64,000 bases of DNA from Bacillus thuringiensis (GCF_022095615.2 NZ_CP155560.1:124001-188000), one strand, 5' to 3'; shown: positions 47,452-55,486, counted from the stretch's first letter. Notes: a model not told the origin generated them from the letters alone. A program made the numbers and translations.

Positions 47452-47595
47452 AGTATGCAAGATTTTATACATTTTTTCGGCTAATTCAGTAACAAGGAAG
47501 AACCCTAAAATCGCGCCAGAATAGGAATGTATAAAAAGATGCATAGAATTATAGGGAAAGAAAAAGGGAAATTTCTTGTGAGAATAAGATTCCAC
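47452..47595 (-). pseudogene. Possible alpha/beta hydrolase fragment
   Basis: On the minus strand a short frame reads MHLFIHSYSGAILGFFLVTE then LAEKMYKIL, which resembles a hydrolase nucleophile elbow (G-H-S-Y-x-G). It runs into the Tn4430-like repeat, so it would be a broken remnant. The resemblance is short. Confidence 0.25.
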
Positions 47596-47667
47596 CTTTT
47601 CCCTCTTAAAGGAAGAGCAACTAGCAATAAATATAAGAAGGGAATGGAACTATAATTTAATATAAAA

Positions 47668-47683
47668 TATGCAAAATTGCATA
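47668..47683. promoter_or_regulatory. PlcR box upstream of the cell-wall hydrolase pair
   Basis: TATGCAAAATTGCATA matches TATGNANNNNTNCATA at all fixed positions and is the centre of a 30-bp palindrome (47661-47690, 14-base perfect arms). It lies 178 bases before the first hydrolase gene, within the range seen for PlcR-controlled genes. Confidence 0.6.
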
Positions 47684-47708
47684 TTTTATATTTCTTATTA
47701 AGCTGCTC

Positions 47709-47750
47709 CTTATAACCCTTTGAACGGAGAGGGTTTAAAAGGGTTATAAG
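47709..47750 (+). terminator. Hairpin in the hydrolase leader
   Basis: CTTATAACCCTTT (47709-47721) pairs perfectly with AAAGGGTTATAAG (47738-47750). It lies between the PlcR box and the gene without a T tract, so it could be a leader structure rather than a terminator. Confidence 0.4.
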
Positions 47751-47861
47751 ATTCTAAAAAATTTGTTATCTCATTTGGGGTTTTATAGATAAATAAAGAA
47801 AATTATGTTAATGTTTTTATGTTAATATATCGTTGTAAAAAGAAAGAGGTGAAAAATTTAT

Positions 47862-49133
47862 ATGTTAAAAAAAAGCGTATCATTGCTATTAATTCTCTTT
47901 TTATCTATCTCTACATTTAGTATGGTGACTCATGCCGAAAATAATCTTGAGTATGTTAATAAATCATTTTACAGTTATATAGAACCTTCATTTAACTCTG
48001 CAAAGCAAAATAGTGGAGTACAATATGGTCCTCAGGATGTAAGAATAATTGAAAAACGAGATAATGGTTGGTGGAAAATTGGAACTTGGGAAGGTGATTC
48101 ATGGATTAATGTAAACGGTGAATCACGTATTTTAGCAGATCTTTACGCATACGAAGAACCTTCTTTTTCATCACAAAAAGCAAATGGTGGACAGAAATAC
48201 GGTCGTCAAACATTTATAATTATTGATGGAACAACAGACGGATGGCTAAAAATTCAAACATGGGAAGGCGACAAATGGATAAATCCTAGAGCTCAACAAC
48301 AAACTGAGTATGTGGGTAAAGACGTTTTTAGCTATAATGAACCATCATTTAATTCACAAAAAGCAAATAGTGGTCATCCATATGGTCCGCAGGACTGGAA
48401 TGTAATTGAAAAGCGTAATAATGGTTGGTGGAAAGTAGCTACTTATGAAGGAGAGAAATGGCTCGCTCCAAATGGAGAACTAAGATTAATAGATACACCT
48501 TCTTTCGTATATAACGAACCATCTTTTAATGCACCTAAAGGAAATGGTGGTTATAAATATGATGTACAGGATTTTAACATTATCGATGGAACAAAGAATG
48601 GTTGGTTAAAGGTTCAAACATGGGAAGGCGATAAATGGATGATTCCAAATGGAGAACTAAGGTTCGTAAATAAATCTTTGTATGTCTATAATGAGCCTTC
48701 ATTTAACGCTGTAAAAGGAAATGGTGGTTATAAATATAATCCACAGGATTTTAACATTATCGACGGAACAACGGATGGTTGGTTGAAGGTTCAAACATGG
48801 GAAGGCGATAAGTGGCTTAACATGTTTGAAGAAAATGAGAGTGTTGAATTTTATGTTGAATCTACTGCATATAGTGTAGAAAAAAGTTCTCCAAGTGAAA
48901 GAATTACAGCAGCTGGTATTGATATAGGTAAAAATCCTAATATTAAACTAATCGCTGTTGATCCGAAAGTAATCCCTCTAAGAACAAAGGTGTATGTCGA
49001 TGGTTATGGTGAGGCGATTGCAGGTGACACAGGTGGTGCTATCAAAGGTAAAAAGATAGATGTGCTATTTCCAACGGATAAAGAGGCACGCCAATGGGGA
49101 CGTAAAACGGTAAAAATCCGAATACTTAAATAA
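47862..49133 (+). CDS. Secreted cell-wall protein: five SH3-like repeats plus 3D domain
   Basis: 423 residues; GAGGTG is upstream of ATG 47862. The signal peptide is cut after THA (residue 25). Five repeats of about 57 residues follow (pattern: Y-x-Y-x-E-P-S-F-(N/S)-(S/A), then G-x-Q-x-(Y/F)-G-x-Q-x-x-x-I-I, then W-(W/L)-K-(I/V)-x-T-W-E-G-D-x-W), ending at about 325. These are probably cell-wall-targeting SH3-like units. The C-terminal 90 residues are a 3D domain: FYVESTAYSVEK, TAAGIDIG, LIAVDPKVIPLRTKVYVDGY and AGDTGGAIKGKKIDVLF hold its three conserved aspartates. It is MltA/YocH-like, predicted to cleave glycan strands. It lies downstream of a PlcR box. Confidence 0.88.
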   Translation: MLKKSVSLLLILFLSISTFSMVTHAENNLEYVNKSFYSYIEPSFNSAKQNSGVQYGPQDVRIIEKRDNGWWKIGTWEGDSWINVNGESRILADLYAYEEPSFSSQKANGGQKYGRQTFIIIDGTTDGWLKIQTWEGDKWINPRAQQQTEYVGKDVFSYNEPSFNSQKANSGHPYGPQDWNVIEKRNNGWWKVATYEGEKWLAPNGELRLIDTPSFVYNEPSFNAPKGNGGYKYDVQDFNIIDGTKNGWLKVQTWEGDKWMIPNGELRFVNKSLYVYNEPSFNAVKGNGGYKYNPQDFNIIDGTTDGWLKVQTWEGDKWLNMFEENESVEFYVESTAYSVEKSSPSERITAAGIDIGKNPNIKLIAVDPKVIPLRTKVYVDGYGEAIAGDTGGAIKGKKIDVLFPTDKEARQWGRKTVKIRILK

Positions 49134-50178
49134 TTTATCTTTTTATTAATCTATAAAATAATCTATCTATTTTTTTAACGATATATTAGCCAAAAAAATG
49201 AAGTGAGGTTATTTTATGTTAAAGCGTAGTATCGGGATTCTATTATCTATCTTTTTATCTATCTCTACATTTAGTATGGTGACTCATGCCGAAAATAATC
49301 TTGAGTATGTTAATAAATCGTTTTACAGTTATGTAGAACCTTCATTTAACTCTGCAAAGCAAAATAGTGGAGTACAATATGGTCCTCAGGATGTAAGAAT
49401 AATTGAAAAACGAGATAATGGTTGGTGGAAAATTGGAACTTGGGAAGGTGATTCATGGATTAATGTAAACGGTGAATCACGTATTTTAGCAGATCTTTAC
49501 GCATACGAAGAACCTTCTTTTTCATCACAAAAAGCAAATGGTGGACAGAAATACGGTCGTCAAACATTTATAATTATTGACGGGACAACAGACGGATGGC
49601 TAAAAATTCAAACATGGGAAGGCGACAAATGGATAAATCCTAAAGCTCAACAACAAACTGAGTATGTGGGTAAAGACGTTTTTAGCTACAATGAACCATC
49701 ATTTAATTCACAAAAAGCAAATAGTGGTCATCCATATGGTCCGCAGGACTGGAATGTAATTGAAAAGCGTAATAATGGTTGGTGGAAAGTAGCTACTTAT
49801 GAAGGAGAGAAATGGCTTGCTCCAAATGGAGAACTAAGATTAATAGATACACCTTCTTTCGTATATAACGAACCATCTTTTAATGCACCTAAAGGAAATG
49901 GTGGTTATAAATATGGTGTACAGGATTTTAACATTATCGATGGAACAAAGAATGGTTGGTTAAAGGTTCAAACATGGGAAGGCGATAAATGGATGATTCC
50001 AAATGGAGAACTAAGATTCGTAAATAAATCTTTGTATGTCTATAATGAGCCTTCATTTAACGCTGTAAAAGGAAATGGTGGTTATAAATACAATCCACAG
50101 GATTTTAACATTATCGATGGAACAACGGATGGCTGGTGGAAGGTTCAAACATGGGAAGGTGATAAGTGGCTTAACATG
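47862..50178 (+). repeat. Two 963-bp direct repeats encoding the targeting regions of the hydrolase pair
   Basis: 47862-48824 and 49216-50178 align without a single insertion or deletion at an offset of 1354 bases. After the signal-peptide codons only a handful of base changes are seen, including five residue changes. Similarity ends abruptly where the catalytic modules begin. Confidence 0.9.
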
Positions 50179-50562
50179 AATGAAACTGATTCTAGTTCTT
50201 CGGGGGTAGTTGACCTTGCTACAAAATTATTAGGAAAACCATATGTATTTGGAGCTGATGGACCTAATGCATTTGATTGTAGTGGTTTTATTTCTTACGT
50301 ATTTAAAAATAATGGATATAAAATTGGAAGAAATAGTGTAGCTGGATATTGGGGAATGGTTACAAAAATAAGTGACCCTCAGCCTGGGGACTTAGTATTC
50401 TTACAAAATACTTATAAAGCGGGTCCTTCACATTTAGGGATTTATATAGGAAACGGTGAATATATTCATGCTGCTGATGAAACAACAGGTGTAATTAAAA
50501 GTAAGATTAACAGTTCATATACTCAGAAGCATTTCTTAGGATATGCTAGATTTTCAAAATAA
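49216..50562 (+). CDS. Secreted cell-wall hydrolase: five SH3-like repeats plus NlpC/P60 domain
   Basis: 448 residues, GTGAGG upstream of ATG 49216. Signal peptide and five repeats are nearly identical to the previous gene (changes such as YSYI/YSYV, INPR/INPK, YKYD/YKYG, DGWL/DGWW). The C-terminal domain (about 333-448) is NlpC/P60: catalytic Cys in NAFDCSGFISYVF, His in GPSHLGIYIGNG, and His or polar third residue in YIHAADET. It should cut the D-gamma-glutamyl-diaminopimelate bond of wall peptides. It sits 82 bases after the first gene, so the two are likely co-transcribed. Confidence 0.92.
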   Translation: MLKRSIGILLSIFLSISTFSMVTHAENNLEYVNKSFYSYVEPSFNSAKQNSGVQYGPQDVRIIEKRDNGWWKIGTWEGDSWINVNGESRILADLYAYEEPSFSSQKANGGQKYGRQTFIIIDGTTDGWLKIQTWEGDKWINPKAQQQTEYVGKDVFSYNEPSFNSQKANSGHPYGPQDWNVIEKRNNGWWKVATYEGEKWLAPNGELRLIDTPSFVYNEPSFNAPKGNGGYKYGVQDFNIIDGTKNGWLKVQTWEGDKWMIPNGELRFVNKSLYVYNEPSFNAVKGNGGYKYNPQDFNIIDGTTDGWWKVQTWEGDKWLNMNETDSSSSGVVDLATKLLGKPYVFGADGPNAFDCSGFISYVFKNNGYKIGRNSVAGYWGMVTKISDPQPGDLVFLQNTYKAGPSHLGIYIGNGEYIHAADETTGVIKSKINSSYTQKHFLGYARFSK

Positions 50563-50575
50563 TTAAATTGGATTC

Positions 50576-50610
50576 AAAAAAAGACAGTTATCTAAGATAG
50601 CTGTCTTTTT
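50576..50610 (+). terminator. Terminator of the hydrolase pair
   Basis: AAAAAGACAGTTATC pairs with GATAGCTGTCTTTTT (one G-T pair) around TAA. Confidence 0.75.
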
Positions 50611-50874
50611 ATAGCTGGTGTTAGTTTGGATTGAGGTTTGATTAAAAGCTTCTGATACATAGCGATGGAGGAATTAAAGCCAACAACAGCATCTGGTGAT
50701 TGTTATAAATCGTTTGGATAGTGTGAGATTAGGGTTTGGTGCTATAAGTGACCGGTAGATAAATAATTTAGATGGGAGTAAGTTGAATTTATGTTTAAAT
50801 AGGTATGGGGAGAAAATGTAACAAGAATTCAAGAGAAATGATATAATGGGCGAATACCCAAAGGAAGGAATATT

Positions 50875-51528
50875 ATGAATAAAAAAGCAGAGTTTATATT
50901 TACTTTTTCAGCTATTTTAGTAGCTGGTTATGCTGTTGTCCAATATTTTATTATGGATGGATTTCAAGCAGGATTTGTTCAAATGAAACTGATGTTTCTT
51001 TCGAAATTAAGTAATCTTTGGTATATTATTTTATTTACACATATTGCAACTAGTATAATAGCATTAGTAATTGGGCCTTTTACATTATCCACAAGTTTTA
51101 GGGAAACGAATATCAATCGTCATCGAATGATTGGGAAAATCTATATGATTGGTATATTATTAGGTAGCATTTCAGGTCTTTATTTATCCTTTTACGCTAC
51201 GGGCGGATTGGTAGGAAAGCTCGGTTTCGGTTTGTTATCCGTATTTTGGCTAACCTCGGCATATCAAGCATTGAACAGAATTAAGAGTAAAAAAATTCAA
51301 GACCACCGGAATTGGATGATTAGAAATTATTCCTTAACCTTTGCGGCAGTTACATTAAGAATTTGGCTCTCTTTGTTTGTATTACTATTTGGGCTGGAGC
51401 ATTTCGAACGTAGTTATGCCGTTATTGCTTGGCTAGCGTGGGTGCCAAATTTAATTGTTGCAGAATTATTTATAAGAAATAGTCTTAATAAAAGGCAACA
51501 ACAGAAAAATGCTGATTTACATTTTTAA
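50875..51528 (+). CDS. DUF2306-type membrane protein
   Basis: 217 residues; GGAAGGA is 6 bases before the ATG. Six to seven membrane segments, with the DUF2306 pattern H-R-x-x-G-K-x-Y (NRHRMIGKIYMIGI), an HIATSIIALVIGPFTL helix before it, and DHRNWMIRNYSLTFAAVTLRIW after it. Conserved histidines and arginines in the membrane suggest a haem- or metal-related role, but the family has no proven function. It stands alone, with a terminator at 51534. The 310 bases upstream show no regulator. Confidence 0.8.
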   Translation: MNKKAEFIFTFSAILVAGYAVVQYFIMDGFQAGFVQMKLMFLSKLSNLWYIILFTHIATSIIALVIGPFTLSTSFRETNINRHRMIGKIYMIGILLGSISGLYLSFYATGGLVGKLGFGLLSVFWLTSAYQALNRIKSKKIQDHRNWMIRNYSLTFAAVTLRIWLSLFVLLFGLEHFERSYAVIAWLAWVPNLIVAELFIRNSLNKRQQQKNADLHF

Positions 51529-51533
51529 TGTGG

Positions 51534-51559
51534 AGTCTATTTCTAGACTTCTTTTTTTA
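51534..51559 (+). terminator. Terminator of the DUF2306 gene
   Basis: AGTCTA-TTTC-TAGACT stem followed by TCTTTTTTT. Confidence 0.65.
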
Positions 51560-51672
51560 TAAATAAGAAAGTAAATTTTTATCCAAAAGCCCCTCGTTTG
51601 CTAAGAAACTCATAGCAAACTTAAATTGAAATACTAATCTAGTTGCATATTTTATTAGAAGTATTCTCAAAA

Positions 51673-51708
51673 CGGAGTACTGCCAACACTTTGAACCCCA
51701 TGCTAAGC
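51673..51708 (+). repeat. Diverged Tn4430-like terminal repeat
   Basis: GGAGTACTGCCAACACTTTG followed by AACCCCATGCTAAGC is a weaker version of the repeat at 47414, in the same orientation. It lies 10 bases from the end of a minus-strand frame (51718). Confidence 0.35.
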
Positions 51709-51717
51709 AAAGATTTA

Positions 51718-51880
51718 CTAAACTGCTTTTTCAATAGATTGAACAATATAATCGCACACAGACCCATCCACGCTTTGTTCAAAATTAAATTTCATATTTA
51801 AAGCTCTGTTAATTTCATCAATAAACATTGCTAAATAGCCGATATCCGTAGAATCATTCCTGTTTTTTATATTAAAATAT
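51718..51880 (-). pseudogene. C-terminal fragment of an unrecognised protein
   Basis: On the minus strand, about 50 residues (YFNIKNRNDSTDIGYLAMFI, then DEINRALNMKFNFEQSVDG and CDYIVQSIEKAV) end at a stop beside the Tn4430-like repeat. The composition is that of normal AT-rich coding DNA. Upstream it runs abruptly into GC-rich foreign sequence at about 51880, so the gene is truncated. I do not recognise the family. Confidence 0.35.
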
Positions 51881-52282
51881 GGAGCGACGGATTTAGTCGA
51901 ATCAATCTTATGCGTTGACGATTCCGAGATAGACGAATTCACTAGGCGATATGGCCGATACTTGGATTGTGAGGTCCAAACGAATGGAGTAACACACACC
52001 TTCAACTTGGAAAAGGCTCGCATCACAATCGTTCCCGGATCGCGGTTGTCAGAGCTGCTACCAGGAGAGATGGCACCCCTGCTACCGGGATTCGCCGGGT
52101 ACGTGGTAGCAGTGAAGGACATCTCACACACCCGAAGATATTTCGAAGAGAACGGTTTACTGATAGTGGAGATGAACTCGGGCGAACCCTTTGTACCGGG
52201 GGCCTCGGCGCTTGGTATTGCTATCGTGTTCAGGTGTAGCCGCGAAAAGCAAAAAATCCGCGTTAAAATGAAACAGGGCTAG
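51881..52282 (+). pseudogene. GC-rich glyoxalase-like (VOC) protein fragment, horizontally acquired
   Basis: The frame runs open from the AT/GC junction, GATDLVESILCVDDSEIDEF, then TRRYGRYLDCEVQTNGVTHT, FNLEKARITIVPGSRLSELL, PGFAGYVVAVKDISHTRRYF, ending PGASALGIAIVFRC and a basic tail to the stop at 52282. The pattern (LEKARITxxP, GFxxYVVAVxD, FVPxAxALGxxIVFR) is that of glyoxalase-like VOC proteins common in Proteobacteria. Base composition is clearly richer in G+C than anything else in the window. No start codon with a ribosome site is present, and both ends are cut, so it is not functional. Confidence 0.55.
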
Positions 52283-52325
52283 ATTAAGACTTAAAAATAC
52301 TAATTTCCTGTAAGTGTAATAGAAC

Positions 52326-52354
52326 CTTAGCTTGATGGTGATGGGGTACCGCCA
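52326..52354 (+). mobile_element. MIC231-type right end plus shared target GGGTACCGCCA
   Basis: CTTAGCTTGATGGTGATG (52326-52343) is a right terminal repeat. The next 11 bases, GGGTACCGCCA, separate it from the left repeat of the mini element that follows. Its own left partner was not found. Confidence 0.5.
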
Positions 52355-52473
52355 CATCGCCATCAAGCTAAAATTTTATTGTACCCCCAGAACAAAATTT
52401 TGTGCTAATTTGTAACAAAAAAGCTCATTTTTTCATTTTGGAGTAATTCTGAATTCTTAAGTTGATGGGCATG
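52355..52473 (+). mobile_element. 119-bp mini element with IS231-type ends
   Basis: Left repeat CATCGCCATCAAGCTAAA (52355-52372), right repeat CTTAAGTTGATGGGCATG (52456-52473), with the typical subterminal CCCCCAGAACAAAA and TTTTGGAG in between and no gene. Flanks are GGGTACCGCCA and TGGTGCTACCC, both IS231-type targets but not a matching duplication. Confidence 0.55.
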
Positions 52474-52729
52474 TGGTGCTACCCCAACTGGGACACAGTA
52501 ATACATTAGTTACCAACAAATAGGATGCATAAAAAGTTGAACACAATTTTTTACACAACAGCTCAATTATTAAAATTACCGACCGCTCACATTATTGAGT
52601 GACTGGAAAAAACAAAGACGTTCTTAAATGTGTGTAAAAACTTTAATAACAAAGATAAAAAAAGAATAGGTAATCGGAAATGTCGAAAGGATTAGATTGA
52701 TATTAAAAATTGAAGGTGATACCATAAAA

Positions 52730-52756
52730 TTAAACAATGTTTAAAACGTTGTTTAA
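52730..52756. promoter_or_regulatory. Operator-like palindrome upstream of the TetR gene
   Basis: A 27-bp near-palindrome (TTAAACAATGTTT, then AAAACGTTGTTTAA) with mismatches at three positions lies directly before the tetR ribosome site, as expected for autorepression. Confidence 0.6.
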
Positions 52757-52783
52757 TTGAAAAATTTTAGAGGAGGAGATAAG

Positions 52784-53371
52784 TTGAGGGGAAATGAAAA
52801 CATATCAACGAAAGAAAAGATTTTAAATACAACATTGGAGTTAATTAAAGACGAAGGATTCGAAAGTGTAACAATAAGAAAAATTGCAGCATTGTCAGAT
52901 ACAAATATCGCACTTGTAAATTACCATTTTGGCTCAAAGGAGAAGTTGATTAGCGAAACAATTAAAGTCCTATTAATTAGCTTTCAAGGCACTTTTTCTA
53001 TTTTAGATGATATTAAAGTGCCAGCGAAAGAAAGATTAAAAATATTTTTACTTGATTATGTACTAGTAATTCGGCAATACCCTGAGTTAGTTAGGAAAAT
53101 TATTGCAATGGGAACTACGGTATTTACATCTCAATACGAATATGGAGATTTTTTGAAGAGTCTTGGTTTTAGTAAAGTGAAGAATACTTTGAGTGAAATA
53201 ACAAATGAAACGGATCAGGAAATTTTAATGATGATGACAGTGCAAATATTCGGATCCGTTTTTCTTCCAGCATTAATGATGCCAATTCTTGAATCAGGGG
53301 CGGATATAAAAATACTGCCTGTAGAAAAACAAATTGATTTCCTATTTGAACGCTATTTTTATAAAAATTGA
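52784..53371 (+). CDS. TetR-family regulator
   Basis: 195 residues from TTG 52784, which follows AGAGGAGGAG by 5 bases; the longer frame from 52757 lacks a ribosome site. The N-terminal HTH is TKEKILNTTLELIKDEGFES followed by VTIRKIAALSDTNIALVNYHFGSKEKLI, the TetR signature. The C-terminal ligand domain is not diagnostic. Seventeen bases separate it from the HXXEE gene, so it probably controls that gene and itself through the palindrome upstream. Confidence 0.9.
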   Translation: MRGNENISTKEKILNTTLELIKDEGFESVTIRKIAALSDTNIALVNYHFGSKEKLISETIKVLLISFQGTFSILDDIKVPAKERLKIFLLDYVLVIRQYPELVRKIIAMGTTVFTSQYEYGDFLKSLGFSKVKNTLSEITNETDQEILMMMTVQIFGSVFLPALMMPILESGADIKILPVEKQIDFLFERYFYKN

Positions 53372-53388
53372 GATAGTGGGTGGTAGAG

Positions 53389-54024
53389 ATGATTAGTTTT
53401 TTTAGAAAACACTGGTGTGATGTAGGCTTAGTAATGGCTATTGCTGTCGTAGGTTGTTTAGTCGTAAATTTTGGAGAAATGAGTGAAATAAAAGTACTGT
53501 TAGCGTTAAGTTTTGTAGCCATTTTAGTGCATCAATTTGAAGAGTATCGTTGGCCAGGTTATTTCGCTGGTCTGTTTAATGTAGTTATATTTAAAAGTGA
53601 TATACCAGATCGTTATCCATTAAATACGCAATCTGCTATGGTTATAAATATTTTGATTGCGTATGTTTTTTATTTACTTCCGGTTTTCTTTCCAAATATT
53701 ATATGGCTTGGATTGGCACCTATTTTAATGGGATTTTTTCAATTCATATGGCATGGTATTTTTGCGAATATAAAAGCAAAAACAATATACAACCCAGGAT
53801 TAGGTGCGGTTGTATTACTACATGTTCCGATTGGTTATGCATATATGAGATATGTTCTTTTACACAATTTAGCTACAAATTTGGATTGGATATTAGGTTT
53901 AATCTATTTTCTAGTAGCTACCTATTTTTTAATTATAAAAGGAAATATGTTACTGAAAAGTAAGGAGACAATTCATTACTTTTCAAAAAAGCAATTAGGT
54001 CCGTACAATGATGCATTAAAGTGA
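53389..54024 (+). CDS. HXXEE-domain membrane protein
   Basis: 211 residues from ATG 53389. Five to six membrane segments; the motif HQFEEYRWPGYFAG (H-x-x-E-E) lies at about residues 47-60 after the segment VLLALSFVAILV. A second polar site follows in FFQFIWHGIFANIKAKTIYNPG, as is common in the family, where His and Glu residues within the membrane suggest metal binding or hydrolysis. The function is unproven. It forms an operon with the TetR gene and ends at a strong terminator. Confidence 0.75.
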   Translation: MISFFRKHWCDVGLVMAIAVVGCLVVNFGEMSEIKVLLALSFVAILVHQFEEYRWPGYFAGLFNVVIFKSDIPDRYPLNTQSAMVINILIAYVFYLLPVFFPNIIWLGLAPILMGFFQFIWHGIFANIKAKTIYNPGLGAVVLLHVPIGYAYMRYVLLHNLATNLDWILGLIYFLVATYFLIIKGNMLLKSKETIHYFSKKQLGPYNDALK

Positions 54025-54069
54025 TTCAGAAGGAATTTTGAATGCCGAAGAAAGTATAAGTGGATTACA

Positions 54070-54097
54070 AAAGGTGCGTAGGCGCCTTTCTTTTTTT
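54070..54097 (+). terminator. Terminator of the TetR/HXXEE operon
   Basis: AAAGGTGC-GTAG-GCGCCTTT (one G-T pair) followed by CTTTTTTT. Confidence 0.75.
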
Positions 54098-54129
54098 GAA
54101 GGAGATTTTTGTATGTTAGGGTAGCACTA

Positions 54130-54257
54130 TATCGCAATCAACATAAGAAATGAATTATTCACCAAAACGAAAAAATAAGCCGAATTGTATAAATAACTGA
54201 AAAAGTGTCAAATTTTCGTTTTTTTGATGTCAGAAAATTCTTAAGTTGATGGGCATG
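54130..54257 (+). mobile_element. 128-bp mini element with IS231-type ends
   Basis: Left repeat TATCGCAATCAACATAAG (54130-54147), right repeat CTTAAGTTGATGGGCATG (54240-54257), with subterminal CACCAAAACGAAAAA and TTTTCGTTTTTT. The left flank is GGGTAGCACTA. No coding capacity; it would need an IS231 transposase in trans. Confidence 0.55.
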
Positions 54258-54522
54258 GGGGGATGTATTCTTATTTTCCATGGTTATATAATGTTAATTT
54301 AAATATTCAGAATCGTACACTTAGTGTAATGTTTTGGTTTATTCATACAAATTATAACAAATATATATAGGGGAAACTAGAATTGTATTAAAATTTCTAA
54401 AATATTAAAATATGTTTATAGAGTAAAATATTGGTTTTATAACTGATTATTTTATTTCTTATAAACTTACATGTTGAGTTTAGCAGTATTAATTATCATC
54501 TAAGTGGAAGGAGCAACAATTT

Positions 54523-55140
54523 ATGACAGTAAAAAAAGTAATGGTAGGTGCAACGTTAGTATTAGGATTAAGTGTGTTTTTTTTACCGATTTTAGAAATT
54601 AGTGCTGACACAGAGATGGAATCGAAATGGTTGACTAGTGAGGAAGTTGATCGTAAATTTGAGGAAATTAATGCTAAATATGATATTGGTGAAGAAATGG
54701 CTATAGCAGATCAAGAATTTGTTAAAACTTATGCTGATAAGCCTATGCTGGGGATTTCAGGGGAAAATCAAGTACAACCTTATAAGACAAATAGTTTTAC
54801 AAAATATAGAACTGTAGCTGGTATTGAAGCAAGAACTTGGGGAACCGCGTCGTCTACGCATGGAGCTTGGAATAATACTTATGGTGCGAATATGACAACA
54901 CAAACATTTAAGGGGAATGCTACGAAATTAAGTAACACTGTAACTCATACAGCTTATGGTCTTATAGGAAGTGGCGGAGTAGGTAAAGTGTTTACTAATA
55001 GTCTTACTAGTTCATGCGATAATGGGAAATCATGTAAATTGAATAAGAATGAAAAATATGGCGCGTCTGTTGCTTATTCTAATACCGTTGTAAGAGGGAC
55101 AGTTCATTATCCAGGTGGTTCTTTCTCAATCAATCCGTAA
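54523..55140 (+). CDS. Secreted protein of unknown function, bacteriocin-like composition
   Basis: 205 residues; GGAAGGAG precedes the ATG. The signal peptide is cut after ISA (about residue 28). An acidic propeptide-like region (TEMESKWLTSEEVDRKFEEI to YADKPMLGIS, about 29-85) is followed by a Gly/Ser/Thr/Asn-rich mature-like part. That part includes WGTASSTHGAWNNTYGANMT, YGLIGSGGVGKVF, two cysteines in SSCDNGKSCKL that could form a disulfide, and HYPGGSFSINP at the end. The acidic-then-basic layout recalls proteins with cleaved propeptides. A 33-residue membrane peptide is encoded 48 bases downstream. No family is recognised. Confidence 0.5.
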   Translation: MTVKKVMVGATLVLGLSVFFLPILEISADTEMESKWLTSEEVDRKFEEINAKYDIGEEMAIADQEFVKTYADKPMLGISGENQVQPYKTNSFTKYRTVAGIEARTWGTASSTHGAWNNTYGANMTTQTFKGNATKLSNTVTHTAYGLIGSGGVGKVFTNSLTSSCDNGKSCKLNKNEKYGASVAYSNTVVRGTVHYPGGSFSINP

Positions 55141-55188
55141 TACTTATATTTGTAGGATAGATATACAAAATCAAGGGAGTTGATGTAG

Positions 55189-55290
55189 ATGATCAACATT
55201 AATCCTATAGGTATTGTGATTTTTATTCTTGGAGTAATAGTAGCATATTTTGTACTTAGACAAATATTTAGGCGTCTTTTAAAAAAATAA
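55189..55290 (+). CDS. 33-residue membrane peptide
   Basis: ATG 55189 after AAGGGAG (9 bases). MININPIGIVIFILGVIVAY then FVLRQIFRRLLKK: one membrane span with a strongly basic C-terminal tail. Because it is close downstream of the secreted 205-residue protein it may be a dedicated partner, for example an immunity or anchoring peptide, but that is inference. Confidence 0.5.
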   Translation: MININPIGIVIFILGVIVAYFVLRQIFRRLLKK

Positions 55291-55309
55291 GAGTGGGAAT
55301 AAATTCACT

Positions 55310-55342
55310 CCATTACAGACCGAACGGTTCGGTCTGTAATGG
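55310..55342. promoter_or_regulatory. 33-bp perfect palindrome, probable TetR-type operator
   Basis: CCATTACAGACCGAAC, a central G, then the exact reverse complement. The core GACCGAACGGTTCGGTC is like operators of TetR regulators. Without a loop and T tract it is a poor terminator. TATAAT at 55353-55358 lies just downstream, so a bound protein would block a promoter there. Confidence 0.6.
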
Positions 55343-55486
55343 GTATTTTGATTATAATAATGGAATATTTTTTTCACTACAAAATTAGTTAATTTTAAGA
55401 GCACAGGGACATTTTTATAAAGCGTTTGGAAATTAAATGTAAAAACAGGGAGTCATGGTGTAAATAAATTATGGAGGTGTATCATA

